From positions 262,168 through 326,167 of the forward strand of contig NZ_JAHXBN010000022.1 of assembly GCF_019924045.1 (NCBI RefSeq): a stretch of DNA of 64,000 bases. Reading direction: 5' to 3'. Below the pieces are notes generated by a model. The model was not told the origin of the DNA and did not search any database. It saw only the letters and a program-made list of their open reading frames with translations. The position numbers and the translations under genes were made by a program. Source of the stretch: Dyadobacter fermentans (GTDB lineage Bacteria; Bacteroidota; Bacteroidia; Cytophagales; Spirosomataceae). Positions 8,480 through 16,349 of this stretch are shown here, piece by piece; position 1 is the stretch's first letter; every line of letters begins with the position of its first letter.

Positions 8480-9322
8480 TTACCGGTACACTAGCTCGTT
8501 TTTGTGTAAACTTGGATGGTGCGGAAGAGTAGCCGCAAAGGTTATTGCTTCGAGCCTGGTCCGAAGGGTTGCCATGAATCCCGAGATGTGGCGAAAGGAG
8601 AAGCCCGGAGCCAATGCTACGGATTCCGGAATAACGTCGATAGCCGTATCAATGGTTTGTATCTGCCATCCGTTCGCATGAGGCATCACTACAAACACAT
8701 GGTCCCGATGCTCTTTCCATACTGTCGAGTACTCGTCAAAAACCGCTACGTTGTTTTCAAGAATTGTCCGCTCCGTATAATGGCGCTCGCTTTCGGCCTT
8801 CTTGATAGCAGAGTATATTTCATTGCGGACAATGGATATCGCAGCCTCGACCGCCTTTGCAAATTGCTGGTCTTGCTCCTCAGCGTTTGTAGGATCCCGG
8901 TTAAACCCTCCGAGAATGCTGGATGTATGCCGGAAGCCGGACGGCAGCTGATCCCACAAATGGTAGATGTGATCGCGGTTTGTGTCGATCGCATCAATGG
9001 AAGAAATCCACTGCGCAAAGTAAAACTGCGCGTCGGCAGGTAGTAGCTCGTCCTTGATCTCCTCGTAAATCAGACCGGCAGCCGACATTAGGCTTTTGTC
9101 CTGATGATGGTCAAAGTTCAGCATTACCGGATCGTAGACCATGCCGGTATCCAGTATCAGAATTTCCGGGCTCCTCAGCGCCTCCTCAACGGCGTCTTTA
9201 TCCCTGGTCCGGGCGAATGCGTACTCCTTGTAACCTGCTACATTCAGAAGCGCTACGGCAATAACATCGTCTGCGTGAAAGGTTGTGTCATGAGTGATCA
9301 ACCGATTGAATTTAAGTTTCAT
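8480..9322 (-). CDS. MYG1-family (UPF0160) DHH-like phosphoesterase
   Basis: The 280-residue protein begins with the MYG1 signature: THDTTFHADDVIAVALL near residues 10-26 (compare THxGxFHxDExxA), then ILDTGMVYDPVMLNFDHHQ near 55-73, where the Asp and the DHH set are metal ligands of the DHH phosphoesterase fold. The C-terminus holds HANGWQIQTI and APGFSFRHISGFMAT, typical of the MYG1 terminal part. Family members are metal-dependent exonuclease or phosphodiesterase-like proteins of cells; presence inside a phage operon is unusual. The substrate here is unknown. Confidence 0.8.
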   Translation of the reverse strand: MKLKFNRLITHDTTFHADDVIAVALLNVAGYKEYAFARTRDKDAVEEALRSPEILILDTGMVYDPVMLNFDHHQDKSLMSAAGLIYEEIKDELLPADAQFYFAQWISSIDAIDTNRDHIYHLWDQLPSGFRHTSSILGGFNRDPTNAEEQDQQFAKAVEAAISIVRNEIYSAIKKAESERHYTERTILENNVAVFDEYSTVWKEHRDHVFVVMPHANGWQIQTIDTAIDVIPESVALAPGFSFRHISGFMATLRTRLEAITFAATLPHHPSLHKNELVYR

Positions 9323-9382
9323 AGTTTGTTATGAATTGATATTTAAAGGTAGTTAATTAATTTGGGCGTATAATTCGAAGCT

Positions 9383-10021
9383 ATGCCAGAAATAATCTCC
9401 TCTATGACTGATTGGATACCCTTTTTGCAGAACTACCCAACTATTGTGAAGGTATTTGCGATTCTTACTGGATTTTGCCTTTTGCTAACTGCCGCTACTG
9501 CATTAATACTCGGGCCTATGAAGTCTAATGCTCCAACACAACAGAGTAACGCGCAGCCATCAAAAGTGACTGAGAAGCCCAAGGGAGACCCGCGAGCCAA
9601 ACTATTCAAAAAAAGTAAATCAAAAACCACTCCCCTCGAAGCGATGGTACAAAATAACGAAACCGGCAAAAACGAACAGAATGTTAACAAGGGCACCAAT
9701 TCGGGAATTATTGGAGGCTCAAACAATACTATCAACAACATTACTAATATTGGCATACAACCCAGAAGAGTAGAACCCGCGATGATTGCAGAATTCCGGC
9801 GAAACTTCCCTGACACCGCGTTACATATTCGCTTCATAGGGTATAACGGAGTAGATGCTGAGATGACAGTCCTCAAAGACAATATTATAGCTTCATTAAG
9901 AGCGGCGGGCTATAATAACATCAATGAGAGTTGGAATCTTATGTATGCTGATGAACCCGCAAGAATTCAGTTTGGGCCAACTGCGGTCGGCGCCACGTTC
10001 TATATTCCGCACAACAGGTGA
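9383..10021 (+). CDS. Membrane-anchored accessory protein (moron) of unknown function
   Basis: 212 residues on the strand opposite to the surrounding phage genes. Residues about 22-45 form one membrane helix (VKVFAILTGFCLLLTAATALIL). A Lys/Gln/Asn-rich linker of about 90 residues follows with an unusual Asn/Gly/Ile patch (GIIGGSNNTINNITNIG), then a folded C-terminal domain of about 80 residues (VEPAMIAEFRRNFPDTALHI to FYIPHNR). It is more A+T-rich than its neighbours. A lone reversed gene in a phage operon usually marks independently expressed cargo, for example against competing phages; that is inference. No known family. Confidence 0.65.
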   Translation: MPEIISSMTDWIPFLQNYPTIVKVFAILTGFCLLLTAATALILGPMKSNAPTQQSNAQPSKVTEKPKGDPRAKLFKKSKSKTTPLEAMVQNNETGKNEQNVNKGTNSGIIGGSNNTINNITNIGIQPRRVEPAMIAEFRRNFPDTALHIRFIGYNGVDAEMTVLKDNIIASLRAAGYNNINESWNLMYADEPARIQFGPTAVGATFYIPHNR

Positions 10022-10022
10022 G

Positions 10023-10238
10023 TTATTTAAAGTAAAAATCGATCCTGCCGTGTTTTCTCAGCTTGACGGTACACTTGTCAGCATCGCTCTTTTCGGCGCG
10101 CTCCAAGGCGGTTTCTGCGTTTTCTTCTCCGACGTACTTACGAAGGGAATGAACACCCACTCCAAAGCGCCTTTTTCCGTCATACAAGCTTCGGTCTTTG
10201 GGTTGAAATACAACACGAATTCGTCTGTTTAGCCTCAT
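10023..10238 (-). CDS. Small hypothetical phage protein
   Basis: 71 residues, strongly basic (MRLNRRIRVVFQPKDRS). It includes GVGVHSLRKYVGEENAETALERAEKS and a closing aromatic tail. It converges tail to tail with the reversed gene at 9383-10021. Possibly a nucleic-acid binder by charge; no domain recognised. Confidence 0.5.
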   Translation of the reverse strand: MRLNRRIRVVFQPKDRSLYDGKRRFGVGVHSLRKYVGEENAETALERAEKSDADKCTVKLRKHGRIDFYFK

Positions 10239-10250
10239 CGCTGTCAGGTT

Positions 10251-10679
10251 TTAAAATCGTTCTTGATTTTCGTCCCATTCCCAAATCATCAGCTGGCCGC
10301 TCGCCGGAATGGGCGTTTGATAAGTCTCCGGCCGAATGCACCAAAACCAATAGCGGTTTGGTGAATAGTCTCCGAGCATCAGCTCTCCCTCATCCGATGG
10401 CTTGCGCTTGTTGGTTGAGTAGACTTGCTCGATTGTTACCGTGCCGAGCACATGGCCGGTAGTAGTGCAGAGCTCCCAGGCGCGGCTACCTTCATAAAAG
10501 ATTTCCGGTTTTAGCTCGCATAGTTGCTCGAAAAGCTTCTTTCCCTCCGCTGGTATCTTGGCGGAGGAGTGCACCGCGATCTTTCCGCGATAGTGGGTAT
10601 TCCAGCTGCGAGTCTCGCAGGTTTTAACGCCAAGGACGAGCAAGCCCGCCCAAGGCTGTTGTAAGGTTATAGCTTTCAT
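10251..10679 (-). CDS. ASCH-domain protein
   Basis: 142 residues. The start MKAITLQQPWAGLLVLGVKTCETRSWNTHYRGKIAVHSS is the ASCH/PUA-like signature: the QPWA motif, then KxxExRxW and RGxIxxH, the surfaces that bind RNA or modified bases. The GHVLGTVTIE segment near residues 73-82 is the usual central strand, and PETYQTPIPASGQLMIWEW closes the barrel. ASCH proteins of phages include RNA hydrolases and base-reader proteins; the ligand here cannot be told. The start overlaps the previous gene by four bases. Confidence 0.82.
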   Translation of the reverse strand: MKAITLQQPWAGLLVLGVKTCETRSWNTHYRGKIAVHSSAKIPAEGKKLFEQLCELKPEIFYEGSRAWELCTTTGHVLGTVTIEQVYSTNKRKPSDEGELMLGDYSPNRYWFWCIRPETYQTPIPASGQLMIWEWDENQERF

Positions 10680-10918
10680 GAATTAACTTCTTTGATGTAG
10701 ATGTAATCGGCATCCATCGCCTGTTCTATGATTTTTTTATGGTCTTTTTCGGCGGCGGGAGACCCGATCCATTGCTTATCCAGGTCAGATAGATTTTCGT
10801 AGATGAAATCAATTCGGTGCTCCCAAGCAAGCTCCTCTAACTCAAAATCATCTGCTACCTCAACCTCGTGAGCTTCGAATACAATCTGCGGGACTAAAAA
10901 CTTGATAACCTTGCTCAT
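10676..10918 (-). CDS. Small acidic hypothetical phage protein
   Basis: 80 residues, rich in Glu and Asp (VEVADDFELEELAWEH). It reads as a beta strand followed by helices. The stop overlaps the ASCH gene start by four bases, so the two are coupled. No family recognised. Confidence 0.55.
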   Translation of the reverse strand: MSKVIKFLVPQIVFEAHEVEVADDFELEELAWEHRIDFIYENLSDLDKQWIGSPAAEKDHKKIIEQAMDADYIYIKEVNS

Positions 10919-10930
10919 ATCTCTGTTGTC

Positions 10931-11113
10931 TTAAACATGCGCCCAATTGATTCCCTTTGCTATCATGTAGATAGCCTGCTTGCCCACTCCAAAACGGTTA
11001 GCTATTTGCTGGTAACTCTTCGTCCCCAACAATGCCCGGATCTTTGGAATGTCTGACTCAGTCAGCACAGACTTGTAGTGCTTTGAGCCTCTTTTGAATT
11101 TGCTGTCGTTCAT
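10931..11113 (-). CDS. Small helix-turn-helix protein
   Basis: 60 residues. Residues about 17-55 (LTESDIPKIRALLGTKSYQQIANRFGVGKQAIYMIAKGINW) fit a helix-turn-helix of the resolvase/sigma-like type, with the turn at RFGVGK and recognition helix QAIYMIAKG. It lies 15 bases after the DNA methyltransferase. It is probably a DNA-binding regulator or accessory factor; the target is unknown. Confidence 0.65.
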   Translation of the reverse strand: MNDSKFKRGSKHYKSVLTESDIPKIRALLGTKSYQQIANRFGVGKQAIYMIAKGINWAHV

Positions 11114-11128
11114 ATAGGTTCGACGCTG

Positions 11129-11962
11129 TTAAAGTGTAGTAATCAGTCTTTCGTATTGGTCGATCGCTCGAAAGAGCTGCATAGCGACTTGGGGCGCTAT
11201 GGCGTTGCCGGCTCCTTTGATGGATTCGAATCGCCAGTCAGATACGGCAATTCCGTCCAGTCGGGAGGGAAACCCATCATCTCCAACCCATACCGGGGAT
11301 TCAGTTGGGAATTCTGCCAATCGATTGAATTCCGGTCGATCCAGGAAGGAGCCGGCAGCAATCCCTGCACGAGAAAGTGCGTCAGGCTCATGGAGTGAAA
11401 TCCCGTCAACGAGACCTTCGAGCTCTTTCTCAAATTCTTTATACCGTGAGCGTCCATTACTGCAATCGTCGGTATTAAGCCGCGATAAGAACCAAATTCG
11501 GTCACGTCTGTGGTCAGCAGCGACGGCACAAGCCGGAAGTAAAAACGGTGTGACTTCGTAGCCCGCAGACTCCAAGTCAGCTTGCACTTCTTCGAATACC
11601 ATCCCGGCATTCCAATTAGTAAGGCCGCTAACATTCTCGCCGATAACCCAGCGCGGTTGAATCTCGCGTACTGCTCTAAGCATTTCCGGCCAGAGGTGAC
11701 GGTGATCTTCCTTTCCAAGCCTCTTACCCGCTGAGCTGTATGGTTGGCATGGGAAACCGCCGGTGAGTATGTCAATGAGTCCTCGGAAAACAGTGAAATC
11801 TGATGTTGTGATGTCATTGAAAGATTTGGCATTCGGCCAGTAATGTTTGAGAATTCGTTGCGCGAACGGGTTCCACTCGCAGTGAAATACATTTGTCCAT
11901 CCCATCCACTGAGCTGCGAGGTCAAAGCCGCCAATGCCCGAGAACAGGCTACCGTGTTTCAT
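11129..11962 (-). CDS. DNA (cytosine-5) methyltransferase
   Basis: 277 residues with the C5-methyltransferase motifs in order: motif I GSLFSGIGGFDLA near residues 4-16 (AdoMet binding), motif IV TGGFPCQPYSSAGK near 67-80 with the catalytic Cys, motif VI GENVSGL, and motif VIII-like DHRRDRIWFLS near 149-159. Motif X-like AIAPQVAMQLF is near the C-terminus. The target-recognition region is short. No restriction enzyme gene is beside it, so it is an orphan phage methyltransferase, probably guarding against host restriction (inference). Confidence 0.92.
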   Translation of the reverse strand: MKHGSLFSGIGGFDLAAQWMGWTNVFHCEWNPFAQRILKHYWPNAKSFNDITTSDFTVFRGLIDILTGGFPCQPYSSAGKRLGKEDHRHLWPEMLRAVREIQPRWVIGENVSGLTNWNAGMVFEEVQADLESAGYEVTPFLLPACAVAADHRRDRIWFLSRLNTDDCSNGRSRYKEFEKELEGLVDGISLHEPDALSRAGIAAGSFLDRPEFNRLAEFPTESPVWVGDDGFPSRLDGIAVSDWRFESIKGAGNAIAPQVAMQLFRAIDQYERLITTL

Positions 11963-12049
11963 AGGGGTTCGACTCTGTTAAGGTTTTGAACTTTGGGTAA
12001 TATTCCGGGTAATGCCCTTTTTCGAGTAGCGACATTACCCGACAATTCG

Positions 12050-12418
12050 CTACTTCGATTTCAGGAATATCTCGCCGTTGAACTCGATGGTCTCCTCATC
12101 CATCAGGCGGCCGAAATTAGGCAGGTTGTTAGGAGCGAAAACCGTGAAATTCGGATGCTCGTAGATGTAGGTGTACTCCTTTTGGAAGTCAGCATACAGG
12201 TATCCGTGATCATCGCGAACGGCAATGTTGACGATGTTCGGGGCCCGGAACGTCAGCACTTTGTAAACATCCCGGTCGCCGGTCCGCACTTCGTACTTTT
12301 TCCAAACCGTGCCGTTTAAGGTGCGTTGCACTGGCACGATTACCGTTTTTTCTTTGCATGAGGCAATGAGGATTGTGAGCGCAAGCGCTAAGCCTGCGAG
12401 AGACAAGAACTTTTTCAT
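12050..12418 (-). CDS. Phage-encoded lipoprotein, function unknown
   Basis: 122 residues with a clear lipoprotein signal: MKKFLSLAGLALALTILIASCKE, lipobox IASC, predicted lipidated Cys21. The mature part (TVWKKYEVRTGDRDVYKVLTF, YEHPNFTVFAPNNLPN) looks like a small beta-barrel domain, similar in style to lipocalin-like or exclusion lipoproteins. Phage lipoproteins often block superinfection or help lysis; which applies is unknown. It stands between DUF4494 and the methyltransferase. Confidence 0.7.
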   Translation of the reverse strand: MKKFLSLAGLALALTILIASCKEKTVIVPVQRTLNGTVWKKYEVRTGDRDVYKVLTFRAPNIVNIAVRDDHGYLYADFQKEYTYIYEHPNFTVFAPNNLPNFGRLMDEETIEFNGEIFLKSK

Positions 12419-12447
12419 GATTGTGACGAATGTTAAAAAGTGGACGA

Positions 12448-12912
12448 TTATGCGAATGGGGCAACGTGGGACTGATCGGCCTCGGGCTCGGATGAGTGAG
12501 GGATTACTTCCAGGATGGGAGTAAGAACGACGTCGGTCACTTCGTAGGGGGTCAGGAAGTTACGCATGCTTTCGTTGATGCGGTCGAGCGCCTGCTGAAT
12601 TCCCTCGGCGTTGACCAGCATAAAATTCACGATCTTCTTTTCCTTGCCGCTCTTCTCATCCACAGAAAAGTAAATGACCTTTGCTTTGAACCACTGCTCT
12701 CCCTCTTCGTAGGTGAAGAGATCCGCCAGACGCATTCTGTTGATCGCGGTTACACTGAAATCACTCGCGTCGGTTACGATCAGTTCGTAACATTTTGCCT
12801 CGGCTTCCGTGAAGGATACCGCATCGATCAAATAAGCCTCCTCAATCGTTTTGAGGCTTCCCGCTTCATCTTCTTTCTGATAGCGGATTTTTGAGAAATA
12901 CCAACTTGCCAT
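12448..12912 (-). CDS. DUF4494 domain protein
   Basis: 154 residues. The pattern WYFSKIRYQKEDEAGSLKTIEEAYLIDAVSFTEAEAKCYELI, then FKAKVIYFSVDEKSGKEKKIVNFMLVNAEGIQQALDRIN, is that of DUF4494. This uncharacterised family is frequent in Bacteroidota phages and conjugative elements. The length and the closing VLTPILEVIPH are typical. Position between the replication genes and the methyltransferase suggests an early or middle role. Biochemical function is unknown. Confidence 0.8.
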   Translation of the reverse strand: MASWYFSKIRYQKEDEAGSLKTIEEAYLIDAVSFTEAEAKCYELIVTDASDFSVTAINRMRLADLFTYEEGEQWFKAKVIYFSVDEKSGKEKKIVNFMLVNAEGIQQALDRINESMRNFLTPYEVTDVVLTPILEVIPHSSEPEADQSHVAPFA

Positions 12913-12938
12913 TTTTATGAAATTGAAATTTGAAATGG

Positions 12939-13295
12939 TTACTTATTGAGCAGGAATTCAATCGTTTTAAGCTGCTGCCTCAGCTTCGGTATGCCTGATT
13001 CTTTCTCGAAGGTTTTTTTTGATTTTTGCCGTTGATGCGGAGCCTGGGCGCTGAAATGTTGCCTTGACAGCCATTTGTCAAACTGCTTGTCGATGTAGAC
13101 TATGTTCGCCTCCAACCGCTTTACCTCCCTCTCCAAAAACTCTTCGGTCGGCGAGGTTTCCAGATACAACACACACTCGTTCAGATATTCAATCCGCTTT
13201 TTGTTCTGCTTGAACTCCTTGTCTTCGGGTTTCAGCTTTACCTGAAAATTTGCGAGATCGAAAATTTCCCGCTTGATATCCGTGGATTTTCTCAT
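12939..13295 (-). CDS. Coiled-coil hypothetical phage protein
   Basis: 118 residues, highly charged (KPEDKEFKQNKKRIEYLNECVLYLE, EEFLEREVKRLEANIVYID). Long heptad-like helices suggest a dimeric coiled coil. No catalytic motif. It lies in the early block, 26 bases from the DUF4494 gene. Function unknown. Confidence 0.6.
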   Translation of the reverse strand: MRKSTDIKREIFDLANFQVKLKPEDKEFKQNKKRIEYLNECVLYLETSPTEEFLEREVKRLEANIVYIDKQFDKWLSRQHFSAQAPHQRQKSKKTFEKESGIPKLRQQLKTIEFLLNK

Positions 13296-13328
13296 GGGGA
13301 TGATATTGAAATGGTGAATAGATACTCC

Positions 13329-13529
13329 TCAGCGCGGCAGCGTGAACAGGTCGAAAACAGTCAGGTCTACCTCGTGGCTTCCGTAGCAGTTCGAATCCTC
13401 AATGTGGATTTCTTGCTCTTCCTCAGCGCAGATTACTTTTTTCTTGCGCTTTAACTCGTTCTTGATTTCTGATAAGTGGGCTTGCAAATCTTTGTAGCTC
13501 TCGCACTCGATTTTGATTGTTGCTGTCAT
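13329..13529 (-). CDS. Small hypothetical phage protein
   Basis: 66 residues beginning MTATIKIECESYKDLQAHLSEIKNELKRKKK, a strand followed by a charged helix. An acidic stretch with His and Cys (EEEQEIHIEDSNCYGSHE) follows. It lies directly downstream of ssb. No family recognised. Confidence 0.5.
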   Translation of the reverse strand: MTATIKIECESYKDLQAHLSEIKNELKRKKKVICAEEEQEIHIEDSNCYGSHEVDLTVFDLFTLPR

Positions 13530-13540
13530 AGCGTTCTGGT

Positions 13541-13969
13541 TTAAAATGGCAGATCGTCGCTCTCATTTTGGGCGGCCATTTCTGCCAACAGGTCTTGATT
13601 AATTCCCTCCGGGTCCGGGTTCACTCGCGATTGTTGGGCCGGCGCTGCCTCAGCGGTTCCCGGAGTGCCGAGCAGCTGTATCCAGTTCGCGGAGATGTTG
13701 ATATCGACTATCGTGGTTCCATCTTCCTTTGCGAATGGCTTTGCTCTAATAGGCCCCTGGACAAATACTTTGGCGCCTTTGGTCAGGTATTGCAGGATAG
13801 CGAGATTCCTGGTTGTCACGCTAAACCAGTCGGTACGCTCAATGCGCTCGCCGTTCATGTTCGTGTAGTCGTCATTCACCGCCACGGAGAAAGAAATGAA
13901 TTCGCTGCCGTTTGAGTTGACAAGTTTTGCATCGCGGCCCAGGTTGCCGATTATCTGAATTTGTTTCAT
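13541..13969 (-). CDS. ssb: Single-stranded DNA-binding protein
   Basis: 142 residues. The OB fold covers residues 1 to about 105 (MKQIQIIGNLGRDAKLV, FSVAVNDDYTN, ERTDWFSVTT, YLTKGAKVFVQGPI). A flexible tail rich in Ala, Pro and Gln ends in the acidic tip DDLPF, which recruits replication and repair partners. The strong match to cellular SSB means phage replication uses its own copy. The start overlaps the preceding gene by four bases. Confidence 0.93.
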   Translation of the reverse strand: MKQIQIIGNLGRDAKLVNSNGSEFISFSVAVNDDYTNMNGERIERTDWFSVTTRNLAILQYLTKGAKVFVQGPIRAKPFAKEDGTTIVDINISANWIQLLGTPGTAEAAPAQQSRVNPDPEGINQDLLAEMAAQNESDDLPF

Positions 13970-14166
13970 TGGTTTGTTGAATTCGGGTTCTCGATCTGAA
14001 CCCAGGTTGGAATTTTCAAATAGGTTTCAAGATGCTCCCTTTTGAGCGGGAAGGGCTTGCCCGTCGCCTTGTGTTTGGCTTCAATGCATGTCGCGTACAG
14101 GTCGAACCCTTTTGTATATACGTGATAGCATGCACCGTCAATTAGCGACCTGTAAAAACCGGTCAT
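13966..14166 (-). CDS. Small hypothetical phage protein in the replication block
   Basis: 66 residues (MTGFYRSLIDGACYHVYTKGFDLYATCIEAKHK...). It is coupled by four-base overlaps on both sides, to the 307-residue gene upstream and to ssb downstream, which argues strongly for a real gene. Compact mixed alpha/beta composition. Function unknown. Confidence 0.6.
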   Translation of the reverse strand: MTGFYRSLIDGACYHVYTKGFDLYATCIEAKHKATGKPFPLKREHLETYLKIPTWVQIENPNSTNQ

Positions 14167-15086
14167 TCCTCATCGGGGTTGTACTGCTCCGGGTCTTTCA
14201 ATTCGATGCACAGATACTCGACGCGTTCGGCAATTGATTCAAGGAGCATCGACTGCTCATCCTCTGGCATGTTCTTGTATGCGGCGAACTTTTCGGACAC
14301 AAGGATCCTCTTTGCCATCGAAACTATTTGCTCGTCTGGCTTCTCGTTTTCCGCTTTCGATATCAGCTCCAATGCATTTTTTACAGCCGATTTCTGCGCG
14401 TTCAAATCCTTGTTTTCGCGAGCCTCGGCGATCATACGTAGCTTTGCCTGATCCATAGCCCTCCATTTGTCCGTGGTCCCGAATCCGAGAAACTCAATCT
14501 TTTCAAGGAAGTTGTAAATCACATTCCCGTAGTCCTCGTATGCTTCGCCATCTAAAACACGCTTCATAATGCTCAGGAAGAACTCATGAGACATTTTCAG
14601 CTTTTCACTATCAGGCGCAGTGAATTCCGCGTCCTTCTGTTGGTGTAGAAGCTGTGCCGCCTTTTTCATGACCGGCTTTTTGGTCTGCTCCACGAACGCC
14701 CGGCACCACTGCACGAAGTTGGAGGGATTGAAAATTATCGGGTCGTCCGGCTTCCGCAGATACATTCCATCCAAACCGTTCTCCAACGCCATCATGATTT
14801 CGCGCTCAGTGAAACCGCTCAGCTTCATGACTAAATCCCGGTTTAGCTCCGTATTGATCATCCGCTGCTCCTCAGCGTCGCGGGCTCTGCTTCCCAGGCG
14901 AATGGCGGCTTTCATGACAATCGCCGTAATGATTCCCGCTATCTGCTTTCCGTCCATTTCGGAAATTCGCGGGTTGTTCTCGTTCGCCACCGTCAGGGCG
15001 GCAATGCTCTTTTCTGTCCGGGATAGCTTTCCGGCTACTTGGTCGGGTAGGGGCTCCGGCTTGTTGAATAGTGTTAAGCTGCTCAT
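14163..15086 (-). CDS. Hypothetical phage replication-block protein
   Basis: 307 residues, mostly helical. The central part (EMDGKQIAGIITAIVMKAAIRLGSR, LSGFTEREIMMALENGLDG, NFVQWCRAFVEQTKKPVMKKAAQLL) recalls the style of phage replisome organiser or helicase-loader proteins, but no motif proves this. The C-terminus is acidic (ELKDPEQYNPDEE). It overlaps the DUF4373 gene by four bases and lies beside ssb, so a replication role is the best inference. Confidence 0.6.
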   Translation of the reverse strand: MSSLTLFNKPEPLPDQVAGKLSRTEKSIAALTVANENNPRISEMDGKQIAGIITAIVMKAAIRLGSRARDAEEQRMINTELNRDLVMKLSGFTEREIMMALENGLDGMYLRKPDDPIIFNPSNFVQWCRAFVEQTKKPVMKKAAQLLHQQKDAEFTAPDSEKLKMSHEFFLSIMKRVLDGEAYEDYGNVIYNFLEKIEFLGFGTTDKWRAMDQAKLRMIAEARENKDLNAQKSAVKNALELISKAENEKPDEQIVSMAKRILVSEKFAAYKNMPEDEQSMLLESIAERVEYLCIELKDPEQYNPDEE

Positions 15087-15976
15087 CGTGTATTGACGTC
15101 GTTGAATGTGAAGTATTCGCCTTCATTGGCTGCCGTTACAGCCGATTTGATTGCCTGGGTAAGTTTCCCGCCCTTGGGCGCTTCTGCCTGCCTCTGCTTC
15201 CATTTCGGGAGCCAGTTCAAGAAATGCTGAGTTGCGTCTTGCTCGCTCTTCCAGCTATGCCGCGTCGCTCGCTTGTCGGCAAAAAACTCCTTCAAGGCTT
15301 CTAAAAACTCAGCGGGAGTCACTTTTTTGCTCATACAGGCCGTTTCCAGCAAAAACCGGTTATCTCTCAATCGCCCCTCGATCTCATCGAGGGTAAGGGG
15401 GGCGGCGCGGAACTCGGGGGGATCACTTTTATTTTTCAAATCGTTGAGTTCTCGCTGCACAAAAGCCGGCGGAGATCCTGATAATGACTCGTCATTATCT
15501 TCTCTTTTATTTTCTTTCTTTTTATTTTCTTTTCTTTGTGCACTTTTTCCGGAGTTTACCGGGGTTTCCTCCGAGTTAACTGGTATTTCCTCCGAGTTTA
15601 TTAGCGAATACTCCGAAATAACTTCCTTTCTTTTGGTCAATGCCGTTACCGTCTTGTAACGCTCCTGGATGCCTTTCGATGTAAGAATTTGATTCTGCCG
15701 GAACAGGTCTGCCGAAAACAGTCCAATGTCGGTGCAGCTATTTATTACCTGGTTCACGTATTCTTCATCATACCCCGTTGCTTCCGAGATCACAAACGGC
15801 AAATCCTCATCCCATTTTAGGTAGTAGCCGCCTTGGTATACTCTGCAAAGTAGGAACGTGTACACAGGTATAGCCCTGCACCCTTGATACTTTATCAGTT
15901 TTCTGACCTTGATATCCTGAAAAAAATCCACGTCAAATGGAAAGTAATCCAGTCCAGTTTTAGAGGGTCGCGCCAT
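15083..15976 (-). CDS. DUF4373 / Lin1244-Lin1753-like replication protein
   Basis: 297 residues. The N-terminal 100 residues (GLDYFPFDVDFFQDIKVRKLIKYQG, VYTFLLCRVYQGGYYLKWDED, YVNQVINSCTDIGLF) match the DUF4373 winged-helix domain found in Gram-positive and Bacteroidota phage replication initiators. A Glu/Lys/Ser-rich linker near 125-175 (EEIPVNSEETPVNSGKSAQRKE) separates it from a C-terminal helical domain that includes FLEALKEFFADKRATRHSWKSE, typical of primosomal proteins. Probably initiates phage replication together with the 307-residue neighbour. Confidence 0.78.
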   Translation of the reverse strand: MARPSKTGLDYFPFDVDFFQDIKVRKLIKYQGCRAIPVYTFLLCRVYQGGYYLKWDEDLPFVISEATGYDEEYVNQVINSCTDIGLFSADLFRQNQILTSKGIQERYKTVTALTKRKEVISEYSLINSEEIPVNSEETPVNSGKSAQRKENKKKENKREDNDESLSGSPPAFVQRELNDLKNKSDPPEFRAAPLTLDEIEGRLRDNRFLLETACMSKKVTPAEFLEALKEFFADKRATRHSWKSEQDATQHFLNWLPKWKQRQAEAPKGGKLTQAIKSAVTAANEGEYFTFNDVNTR

Positions 15977-15983
15977 CGCTCAA

Positions 15984-16349
15984 TCAATTTTGTTTTATTC
16001 TCAGCCCTCGCTTTACAGCCTCATCCATGCTCATTTTGTTATGGATGATATCGTGACAGTTCTGGCAAACCGCCAGAAACGTCGAAACGTCGTTCATGTA
16101 CTTGCCTTGCCCTCGCTTGTGGTGCACCTGATTTGATTTTTCCTCGCAGCCTTCCAGCTTTGCCTGGCACTTCTTGTTCTCTGCGAGAAACTGCTTACTC
16201 AGTGGCCCGTAAATTCTCAGGCGCTCGGCTCGCTTCTTACCGATTGGATTAATTCGCCTCGGCGGGTTCACTATGTACTGGTGCCAAAGGCAATGCTTTT
16301 TCGAAAAGACATTGTGCGTGCATCCCTCGACTGCGCATTGCTTCGCCAT
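15984..16349 (-). CDS. HNH-type zinc-binding nuclease
   Basis: 121 residues. An N-terminal zinc finger-like set (CAVEGCTHNVFSKKHCLWHQ) is followed by an HNH core: CQAKLEGCEEKSNQVHHKRGQGKYMNDVSTFLAVCQNCHDIIH near residues 59-101. It has the HH of the catalytic strand and the CxxCH zinc-binding end. Distinct from the late HNH at 7530-7877. The ATG overlaps the previous stop by one base. It may be a homing or recombination nuclease; the role is inferred only. Confidence 0.75.
   Translation of the reverse strand: MAKQCAVEGCTHNVFSKKHCLWHQYIVNPPRRINPIGKKRAERLRIYGPLSKQFLAENKKCQAKLEGCEEKSNQVHHKRGQGKYMNDVSTFLAVCQNCHDIIHNKMSMDEAVKRGLRIKQN

Noticed and set aside
11197..11934. Long open frame overlapping the methyltransferase on the same strand
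   Set aside because: It lies in another frame of a gene with complete motifs, and its translation shows no domain.
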